Below are positions 23,561 to 28,838 of a stretch of DNA of 28,838 nt, one piece after another. Origin of the DNA: Christensenella sp. UBA4263 (lineage in GTDB: Bacteria > Bacillota > Clostridia > Christensenellales > Aristaeellaceae). The DNA lies in contig DGWH01000011.1 of NCBI GenBank assembly GCA_002395225.1, forward strand, positions 32,886 through 61,723, written 5' to 3'. Position 1 is the first letter of the stretch. The number at the start of each line of letters is the position of its first letter. Under the pieces are notes generated by a model. It did no database searches, was not told the DNA's origin, and was given only the letters and a program-made list of their open reading frames with translations. A program made the translations under genes and the position numbers.

Positions 23561-24621
23561 GCCTGTTCCTCCGGTACCCGCTCAAGGGTCACCGCGCCCA
23601 GTTTCCCGGCGCGGAATTCATCCAGGATCACCGCCGCGCCCCGGTCCATATCCACCTCGCCCCGGGCAACGATCCAGCCGCGTCCCCGGCACGCCTCGCA
23701 GAGCAGTTCCTCCCCCTCCGCGTCCATGTTCCGGATATGAAACCGCGTCCGGATCGCCTCCGGATGCGTTTTCCGAAGGCGCATCAGAAGCTCTGCGGCC
23801 ATGGCCTGCTGGTCCAGTACCTGATCATTGATGGTGCCGATCAGGGCCAGCGCCCGGGCATCCTCCTGATTTTCAATCTTCGGCCACAGAAGTCCCGGCG
23901 TATCCAGCAGTTCCAGGTACGGGTTGATCCGGACCCACTGATTGGACCGGGTCACCCCGGGCCGGTCGCCGGTCTTTGCCATCACCGAACCGCTGAGGCG
24001 GTTAATAAACGTCGACTTGCCCACATTGGGCACGCCTGCCACCATCAGCCGGACCGTCTTTTTCACGCCGCGCCGGGCAAGCGCTTCCACTTTTTCCCGG
24101 GTCAGATCCGAAATGCGGTCAAGCACGCTCCGAACGTTTCCCCTGAGTCCATTGTAGGAAAGACATTTTACGCCCTGACGCCGCAAAAATGCAAGCCATT
24201 TCTGTGTTTCCTCCGGTTCGGCCAGATCTGCCTTGTTCAGCACCAGCAGCCGCGGTTTTCCGGAGAGCAGCGCATCCAGATCCGGATTCCGGCTGGCCCC
24301 GGGGATCCGCGCATCGCACAGTTCAATCACGGCATCCGTCCGGGACAGCTGCTCAGCCAGAAGCCGCCTGGACCTGGCCATGTGCCCCGGGTACCAGTTG
24401 ATCGTCCGCTCCGTCCGGATGATTTCCTCGTTTGCAGGCCTCAATGTTGGTCTTTTGCCGGAGCTGCTTTGTCTTGAGGTCTGAATTTGACAAACTGTCG
24501 CTTCGCGACAGGGCAACTCCTCTGCAGGCCTCAATGCTGGTCGTTTGCCGGAGCTGCTTTTGTCTGAAGCCTGGATTTGACAATCTGTCGCTGCGCGACA
24601 GGGCCACTCCTCCGGTATCAT
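23557..24621 (-). CDS. rbgA: Ribosome biogenesis GTPase RbgA/YlqF with repeat-derived N-terminal extension
   Basis: The GTPase works late in 50S subunit assembly. It has the circularly permuted GTPase order: G4 LVLNKADL, then G1 GVPNVGKSTF, then G3 DTPGLLWP, with the RbgA signature INWYPGHMARSRR at the start of the conserved part. From the ATG at 24621 (AAAGGTGACGG upstream) the protein is 354 residues, about 60 longer than usual. The excess is two tandem in-frame repeat units of 30 and 31 residues (EELPCREATVCQIQTSRQSS is part of one). Removing both joins MIP to EEIIRTERTINWYPGHM, a normal RbgA N-terminus. A later non-ATG start (TTG near 24449) cannot be excluded but has no good ribosome binding site. 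Confidence 0.9.
   Translation of the reverse strand: MIPEEWPCRAATDCQIQASDKSSSGKRPALRPAEELPCREATVCQIQTSRQSSSGKRPTLRPANEEIIRTERTINWYPGHMARSRRLLAEQLSRTDAVIELCDARIPGASRNPDLDALLSGKPRLLVLNKADLAEPEETQKWLAFLRRQGVKCLSYNGLRGNVRSVLDRISDLTREKVEALARRGVKKTVRLMVAGVPNVGKSTFINRLSGSVMAKTGDRPGVTRSNQWVRINPYLELLDTPGLLWPKIENQEDARALALIGTINDQVLDQQAMAAELLMRLRKTHPEAIRTRFHIRNMDAEGEELLCEACRGRGWIVARGEVDMDRGAAVILDEFRAGKLGAVTLERVPEEQA
24430..24517 (-). repeat. Interspersed repeat copy R5, in frame inside rbgA
   Basis: On the + strand TTTGCAGGCCTCAATGTTGG, then TCTTTTGCCGGAGCTGCTTT, AATTTGACAAA, core hairpin CTGTCGCTTCGCGACAG and GGCAAC. It is bounded by TCCTC at 24425-24429 and 24518-24522 (GAGGA on the coding strand), spaced 93 bases apart, so it adds 31 codons without a stop. 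Confidence 0.85.
24523..24607 (-). repeat. Interspersed repeat copy R6, in frame inside rbgA
   Basis: Nearly identical to R5 and in direct tandem with it, with core hairpin CTGTCGCTGCGCGACAG. It is bounded by TCCTC at 24518-24522 and 24608-24612, spaced 90 bases apart, adding 30 codons. The pair defines the family consensus best because the two copies are the least diverged in the window. Confidence 0.85.
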
Positions 24622-24633
24622 TTCCGTCACCTT

Positions 24634-24714
24634 TATGAGCCATCCGCTGGTCCAATGCACCGCCGCTTTTCCGGGCACCTGTCTGACCAACTGCCGCCTG
24701 TGGGCAGGCCCACT
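24634..24714 (-). repeat. Interspersed repeat copy R7 (diverged subtype)
   Basis: Upstream of the rbgA start, with TTTTCCGGGCACC, GTCTGACCAA, core hairpin CTGCCGCCTGTGGGCAG and GCCCACTCC on the + strand. The gene-proximal end reads GCTCATAA on the minus strand, as in copy R3, so R3 and R7 form a subtype. AGGAG flanks the distal edge and the AAGGTGA ribosome binding site the proximal one. Confidence 0.6.
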
Positions 24715-24787
24715 CCTCTCTGTTTGTCGTCGCTGACACGTTCTGTCCGGTCCATGCACATGTTCTGCCCGGAACGCCCTTTGCAAG

Positions 24788-24817
24788 AAAAGGAGCAGAC
24801 TTTCATCTGCTCCTTTT
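24788..24817 (-). terminator. Intrinsic terminator after rplS
   Basis: AAAAGGAGCAGA and its exact complement TCTGCTCCTTTT form a 12-bp stem around a six-base loop. On the minus strand TTTTC follows. It isolates rplS from rbgA, which then needs its own promoter or read-through. Confidence 0.9.
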
Positions 24818-24846
24818 CCTGAATCCCCATTGGGGAATAAGCACAA

Positions 24847-25188
24847 TTATCTTTCCTTAATCTTGGCTGCCTTGCCGGACAGTTCACGCAGATAGTACAG
24901 TTTTGCCCGACGGACTTTGCCGCGACGCAGGACTGTGATCTTGTCAAGACGCGGGGAATGCAGCGGGAACGTACGCTCAACACCGATGCCATAAGAGACA
25001 CGGCGCAGGGTGAACGTTTCACGAACACTGCCGTTGCGCTTTGCAATGCAGATTCCTTCAAAGGCCTGCAGACGCTCGCGATCGCCTTCAACAACCTTCA
25101 CCATGACGCGCAGGGTATCACCTACGTTGAACTTGGGAAGATCCTTCTTGAGCTGCTCGCTCTCGATCGCACGGATGATCTCGTTCAT
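24847..25188 (-). CDS. rplS: 50S ribosomal protein L19
   Basis: The 113-residue protein begins MNEIIRAIESEQLKKDLPKF and contains the L19 core FNVGDTLRVMVKVVEGDRER, then FEGICIAKRNG, RRVSYGIGVERTFPLHSP and RRGKVRRAKLYYLRELSGKA. L19 lies at the interface of the two ribosomal subunits. The ATG at 25188 is preferred over the one at 25221 because AAAGGAG lies just upstream and the family begins here. It is transcribed alone, between the promoter at 25269-25298 and the terminator at 24788-24817. Confidence 0.98.
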   Translation of the reverse strand: MNEIIRAIESEQLKKDLPKFNVGDTLRVMVKVVEGDRERLQAFEGICIAKRNGSVRETFTLRRVSYGIGVERTFPLHSPRLDKITVLRRGKVRRAKLYYLRELSGKAAKIKER

Positions 25189-25268
25189 TGGTCGATTTCT
25201 CCTTTCACCATAGACGTTCATATCCAGCCCCTAAAGACGATAGCGGAACGCCCGTTTCACGATTTGCG

Positions 25269-25298
25269 ATTATACCACAGGTCTATCCGCAGATACAA
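25269..25298 (-). promoter_or_regulatory. rplS promoter
   Basis: On the minus strand TTGTAT (25293-25298) and a perfect TATAAT (25269-25274) are 18 bases apart, with a leader of about 75 bases to the rplS start codon. Confidence 0.8.
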
Positions 25299-25300
25299 CA

Positions 25301-25326
25301 GAAAATTTGCTTTTTTGCAAATTTTC
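25301..25326. other. A/T-rich hairpin upstream of the rplS promoter
   Basis: GAAAATTTGC, six T, then GCAAATTTTC gives a 10-bp stem directly upstream of the -35 box. No U-tract follows on either strand, so it does not look like a terminator. It may act as an A/T-rich upstream promoter element. The remainder to 25460 contains no gene. Confidence 0.45.
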
Positions 25327-25460
25327 CAAAATCTCCAAAATTTCCGTTTCACAATTCTTGATTTCACAGCATCGGAGGAGTAAAACAGTTATCAGATGGA
25401 TGGAGCCTGGCATATTTGAAAAGAAGCTTTACTTTCTCATTCCGTTTACCATTTTCACCC

Positions 25461-25730
25461 ATGAGAAGCATCATAGAGATGACAAAGGTGGTTCTTGAGA
25501 ACATCGCCAGAAAGGGCGAAAAAGCAAAGGAAGGCGTGAATTCTGTCATGGGTGGAAGGATTTTGGAACATGAGAGCAAAACCATTCATAACGAAGGTCG
25601 GAGGGATGGACAGATGGAAGTAAAGCAGGCCACCGCGATACGTCTGTTCAAGAGGGGAACAAAGGCAGAAGATATTTCGTACATCGTTGACGCCAGCATT
25701 AATCTCGTCAGGCAGTGGATTAGTGCTCCT
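25461..25730 (+). pseudogene. C-terminal remnant of an Rpn-type (PD-(D/E)XK) nuclease/transposase
   Basis: The translated stretch ENIARKGEKAKEGVNSVMGG, then NEGRRDGQMEVKQATAIRLF and KRGTKAEDISYIVDASINLV resembles the charged, repeat-prone tail and terminal helix pair of Rpn/YhgA recombination-promoting nucleases. The N-terminal nuclease domain is absent. After VRQWISA the frame runs on through unrelated sequence to 25949. The upstream 35 residues are also unrelated. This is a truncated relic; the family call is moderate because only the low-complexity tail remains. Confidence 0.5.
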
Positions 25731-25844
25731 GCTTACACAACGAATCAAACAATCTATCGATGCAGATTCGAATACTCTCCAGTCCCCATAACGACAGGTT
25801 TTGGCGGTGTGGAGAGCGTTTTTATGTTATTGTTGAATGCTGTG

Positions 25845-25870
25845 AAAAAATGCCCGCCAAAGGGCGAGCA
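25845..25870 (-). terminator. Intrinsic terminator after Panacea locus 2
   Basis: On the minus strand TGCTCGCC, loop CTTT, GGCGGGCA (one G-U pair) is followed by TTTTTT. It lies 10 bases past the stop of the toxin remnant and marks the end of the former two-gene unit. Confidence 0.85.
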
Positions 25871-25880
25871 TACAGACAGT

Positions 25881-25996
25881 TCAGATTTTCAGGCTGATTG
25901 TTTCAATATCGATCGGCGTCTGTTTTCCGATTTTTTCGAGCCTTCGTGATATAACTCGATTTCAGCCCACCACACTTTCCACGGTCTGATCGTCAT
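25881..25996 (-). pseudogene. PemK/MazF-type toxin remnant with internal deletion
   Basis: The ATG at 25996, inside the 3' end of the Panacea gene, opens a frame reading MTIRPWKVWWAEIELYHEG, the N-terminal strand of a PemK/MazF protein (compare RWEIWWAWFEYENHEG in locus 1). About 18 residues later another frame reads RLEKIGKQTPIDIETISLKI and stops at 25881, matching the C-terminus KKIGDLHPVDIELI of locus 1. Some 70-75 residues between them are missing and the two pieces are out of frame. The start overlaps the antitoxin stop by 35 bases, as in a coupled toxin-antitoxin pair. Confidence 0.75.
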
Positions 25997-26579
25997 CCCA
26001 GTCCCCCCAGTCTTCATCGTCATCGGCTGGGAGAATTGGATTTCCTTTCGCACTGATCGCCGGCGTAATGATGTCTCTTCCCGATTCTTTCGCAAATCTT
26101 CGGATTCGGTCTGCTGCAGTCTCGAGAGGATCCTGCTTTTTGAAATAATCCTTCATGGATTCTGCTGTGATTTCGATGTGTTTGACACCCGGCACGTAAA
26201 CAGCAGCCCATGGGGAACCGCTTTTATGTGACAATTCGCGAAGACCTGATGCGGAATACTTCCCATAATAAGCAAACACATCGAGAATTGTGCTGAATTC
26301 ATCCGTTGTGAACTGATCGTAATTTACAGGGGCTGCATGAAGCGGATTACATCCGTATGTCTTGTACGCCTCATACACATCCGGTACAACAGGGCCGTGA
26401 TTCCACGCCTCGATTCGGCTGTTAAAGAGCAGCTTCCCATGCCTGGCAAGAAACCAGCACTGAGCAAAATAGAGCATCTTTTGAAGCTTGAGATCCGTCA
26501 TCAGATCTCCGTTCATCTCATTTGCCTGCTCTTCCGCAAGATGAAGAAACAGATTTGCAACTGCCATCACATCCGCCAT
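25962..26579 (-). CDS. Panacea-domain antitoxin (DUF4065/SocA-like), copy 2
   Basis: The 205-residue protein carries LKLQKMLYFAQCWFLARHGK, EAWNHGPVVPDVYEAYKTYG and YYGKYSASGLRELSHKSGSP, the same Panacea landmarks as the gene at 3658-4230. The two proteins are clearly related but diverged well beyond a recent duplication, so separate acquisition is more likely. The C-terminus is very acidic (DDDEDWGDWDDD). The ATG at 26579 is chosen because AAGGAGGG lies six bases upstream, whereas the in-frame ATG at 26585 abuts it. Its toxin partner is reduced to fragments, and a terminator follows at 25845-25870. Confidence 0.85.
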   Translation of the reverse strand: MADVMAVANLFLHLAEEQANEMNGDLMTDLKLQKMLYFAQCWFLARHGKLLFNSRIEAWNHGPVVPDVYEAYKTYGCNPLHAAPVNYDQFTTDEFSTILDVFAYYGKYSASGLRELSHKSGSPWAAVYVPGVKHIEITAESMKDYFKKQDPLETAADRIRRFAKESGRDIITPAISAKGNPILPADDDEDWGDWDDDQTVESVVG

Positions 26580-26759
26580 GATCATCCCTCCTTTTCATGA
26601 CGTTTCAAAAGGCTTCCAAAGCAGCCTTCCGTTTCATCCGGCAACAGCGTATGCCGCTTAAGCTTCCATTCAATTATGCAACTATGCAGTGATCCTCCCT
26701 CTTCGGTCTGATTTTAAGCGAGTCCAGAGCCTGATGTCAATCCGAATTGCCACGTTCAG

Positions 26760-27935
26760 CAAGGCATTATTTCGGGAACTGTCCTTTCTTTTCAGGCTGC
26801 CCTTGAGATGGTTTTCAGACTGTCCGAGAAGGAACGCCTGATTCTGGTCATCGACGAATATCCGTATGTGGCCCGGGCCGCGAAAGGCCTCGCTTCCACG
26901 CTGCAACTGCTGATCGACAAGTTCAGGGACACATCCAAAATGATGCTGATTCTGTGCAGCTCCTCCATGTCCTCCATGGAGGAGCATGTACTGGCTTACA
27001 AAGTACCTTTGTACGGCAGGCAAACTGCGCAGATCAGTGCTGCCCCTTTGATTTTGCGGAGAGCTGTGCATTCTTTAAGGGCTTTTACGCAGAGTATAAA
27101 GCCCTGGCTTACGGGATCACGGGCGGCACGCCGCACTATCTCCTGCAGATGAGCGACAGGCTCAGCATCCGGGAGAATATCCAAAACACGTTCCTGACTC
27201 CCGCATCCTCTCTGTATGAGGAACCCATGAATCGGCTGAAGCAGGAGGTTCGGGAACCGGCTCTGTACACGGCGATCATTACCGCTGTTGCTGCCGGTTC
27301 ATCCCGCATGTCAGAGATTTCCGACAGGGTAGGTGAAAAACCCAGCGTCTGCTCCTCCCACCTGAAAAATCTGATGCTGACCGGCATCATAAAAAGGGAA
27401 CTGCCTTACGGGGAAAACGCGTCTAAAAAGGCACTCTGCGTCATAGATGACAACATGCTGCTTCTGGTATCGTTTTGTCCCGGAGAACGCCTCCCAGATC
27501 TCCCGCGGCGCAGCAGATCTGGTCTATCAGCGCATTGAACCTCAGCTTTCCTTTTACATGGGCAAGGTATTTGAAGAAATCTGCAAGCAATACCTCTGGA
27601 GACTGCTGCTGAACGGAAAATCACCTGTGTTTTTCACTTCCCTTGACCGCTGGTGGGGCAATGATCCGATTCATAAACGTCAGGCAGAAATCGACATCAT
27701 GGGCGAACAGGATAAGGACACCGCCCTCTTTGGCGAATGTAAGTGGACCAATGAAAAAGTTGACCTGAACATTCTGGAAACGCTCATCAAGCGCAGCAAT
27801 CTCTTTTCTTATCCGGAAAAGCATTTCTTTCTTTTTTCGAAGTCCGGATTTACAGATGCATGCGCGAAGCGGGCAAACGAGTTGGGACGTGTGTATCTGG
27901 TACTGTTTAAAGAGATGGTCCCAGGATCCTGTTGA
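26760..27935 (+). pseudogene. Decayed AAA ATPase with DUF234-type C-terminal domain
   Basis: Three frames together give one protein. The first starts near SGTVLSFQAALEMVFRLSEK and holds Walker B (LILVIDEYPYVA) up to VPLYGRQTAQI. After a shift near 27040 the second carries PFDFAESCAFFKGFYAEYKA, ALAYGITGGTPHYLLQ and a winged-helix part SRMSEISDRVGEKPSVCSSH. After another shift near 27460 the third has FWYRFVPENASQIS and YMGKVFEEICKQYLW, with a nuclease-like DIMGEQDKDTALFGECKW, to the stop at 27935. The P-loop (Walker A) region is missing at the 5' end. Such proteins are AAA ATPases of unknown cellular role common in anaerobes and archaea. This copy cannot be functional. Confidence 0.8.
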
Positions 27936-27947
27936 AGCGTTATCCAA

Positions 27948-27983
27948 CGAAAGCAGGGGCCGGAAAACCGGCCCCTGCTTTCG
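27948..27983. terminator. Strong intrinsic terminator between convergent units
   Basis: CGAAAGCAGGGGCCGG, loop AAAA, then the exact complement form a 16-bp perfect stem. On the + strand CTTTATTCTT follows. It lies between the + strand ATPase relic and the stop codon of the minus-strand methyltransferase gene and could serve both. Confidence 0.85.
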
Positions 27984-28010
27984 CTTTATTCTTAATGGTT
28001 CTGCTAAGAT

Positions 28011-28838
28011 CTAATCCAGCATTCTCAGCCACACGCTCTTCAGGTAATGGCTCTCCGGATATCCCGCCAGAACGGGATGATCCATGTCCTGTCTCCTGAG
28101 GTCAAGGAGCTGTACCTGGCGGTGCAGGTCCTGTGCTGCCGAATAGACGGTATTGAGGAACGTCTCCTCCGGCATATGGTAGGAACAGGAATGCGTGGCC
28201 AGGATGCCCTCTGCCGGAAGAAGCCGCATGGCCGAGAGCGCAATTTCCTTGTATCCCCGGCAGGCATTTTCAAGGTTGGCATGTGCCTTGGTAAAGGCAG
28301 GCGGGTCCAGCACAACCACATCAAAGGATGTTCCCTTTCGGACCTGCTCGCGAAGGTAATCAAACGCGTTCTCACATACCGCCTGAATATCGAATCCATT
28401 CAGCGCAGCATTGGTACGGATCAGGGACACCGCTGCCTCGCTGATGTCCACCGCCGTCACCTCCGCGGCGCCTGCCGCGGCCGCGTTGAGGGCAAATCCG
28501 CCGGCATAGGAAAAGCAGTCCAGCACCCGGGCGCCTTTGGCAAACTGGCGCAGATACAGATGATTGGCTTTCTGATCCAGGAAAGATCCTGTTTTCTGTC
28601 CGCCCCGGATATCCACCTGCATGCGAAGCCCGTTTTCCTCAATCAGGAGCTGTTCCGGCAGCGTCCCGAAATATTCCCGGGTATAACAGGTCATGCCCTC
28701 TTTTTCCCGGATCCGGTCATCATTGGCCAGATACAGGCACGCCGGCTTCACGCACTCAAGCAGCGTATCGGCAATCACGTCCGTGTACTTTTCCATGCCC
28801 AGGGTCAGGATCTGCAGAACCGTCACCGGACCGAACCG
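28011..28838 (-). CDS. Class I rRNA methyltransferase, RlmI/RlmK family (5' partial)
   Basis: The frame is open to the window edge, so the N-terminus (normally a PUA-like RNA-binding domain of about 70-80 residues) lies outside. The visible 276 codons include GGQKTGSFLDQKANHLYLRQ, the SAM-binding motif VLDCFSYAGGFALNAAAAGA, then TAVDISEAAV and the catalytic-loop motif VVVLDPPAFTK. Family members methylate C5 of a cytosine in 23S rRNA (RlmI) or a related position. Without the N-terminus I do not assign a gene symbol. The 3' end is followed by the terminator at 27948-27983. Confidence 0.88.
   Translation of the reverse strand, partial: RFGPVTVLQILTLGMEKYTDVIADTLLECVKPACLYLANDDRIREKEGMTCYTREYFGTLPEQLLIEENGLRMQVDIRGGQKTGSFLDQKANHLYLRQFAKGARVLDCFSYAGGFALNAAAAGAAEVTAVDISEAAVSLIRTNAALNGFDIQAVCENAFDYLREQVRKGTSFDVVVLDPPAFTKAHANLENACRGYKEIALSAMRLLPAEGILATHSCSYHMPEETFLNTVYSAAQDLHRQVQLLDLRRQDMDHPVLAGYPESHYLKSVWLRMLD

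Noticed and set aside
25889..26095. A 68-codon minus-strand frame overlapping the Panacea gene end
   Set aside because: Only its internal part from the ATG at 25996 resembles PemK/MazF; the rest is antitoxin sequence in another frame and random tail. It is reported as a toxin remnant.
1..28838. CRISPR arrays, tRNA or rRNA genes, prophage genes
   Set aside because: No regularly spaced repeats with unique spacers were seen. The interspersed repeats are scattered and the only tandem pair lies inside rbgA. I saw no cloverleaf-like sequence with a GTTCGA-type T-loop and CCA end, no rRNA landmarks and no phage structural genes.

Overview
The window looks like a chromosomal segment of an anaerobic, low-G+C-phylum (Bacillota, probably Clostridia-type gut or rumen) bacterium, although the local base composition is fairly GC-rich. 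The main evidence is the order rplS - rbgA/ylqF - rnhB, which is conserved in Bacillota, together with AGGAGG-type ribosome binding sites, TTGxxx/TATAAT promoters and a LytR-CpsA-Psr protein. I cannot name genus or species. Almost every intact gene is on the minus strand, so the window reads right to left.

Region by region, in + coordinates: (a) 108-2920, polysaccharide deacetylase, a small zinc-ribbon protein, rpiB and a GH28 pectin-type glycosidase. (b) 3344-4230, a Panacea antitoxin gene followed by a frameshifted PemK/MazF toxin. (c) 4534-7147, gtrA-like - LCP - proA under a clear sigma-70 promoter. (d) 7295-10577, a membrane-bound MFS-LuxR regulator, a GNAT acetyltransferase, an exported protein of unknown function and an XRE regulator. 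(e) 10831-11307 on the + strand, a broken DUF4258 toxin and an intact YgiT-type zinc-finger antitoxin, then about 400 bases of gene-free sequence. (f) 11706-22143, a tightly packed surface-glycan operon: a 1296-residue double GT-C/PMT fusion, two GT2 and two GT4 glycosyltransferases, an O-antigen ligase/polymerase-like membrane protein and a secreted CHAP protein. (g) 22249-25188, a divergent NusG paralogue, rnhB, rbgA and rplS. (h) 25461-27935, a decayed accessory island with an Rpn-type tail, a second Panacea gene with a deleted PemK/MazF partner, and a broken AAA ATPase. (i) 28011-28838, the partial gene of an RlmI-type rRNA methyltransferase.

Four patterns deserve attention. First, a family of short interspersed repeats (about 80-90 bp, at least eight full or partial copies) sits in one orientation, mostly directly upstream of a Shine-Dalgarno sequence and bounded by AGGAG/GAGGA-like direct repeats. 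Two copies lie in tandem and in frame inside the 5' end of rbgA. Second, the glycan operon appears to be controlled by its own promoter followed at once by an intrinsic terminator whose U-tract nearly touches the first ribosome binding site, next to a gene for a specialised NusG-like protein. This is a candidate processive antitermination switch. Third, three toxin-antitoxin loci of two types all keep an intact antitoxin gene while the toxin gene is destroyed. Fourth, the PMT protein joins two different GT-C glycosyltransferases in one chain.

All family assignments come from reading motifs by eye; no database search was run.
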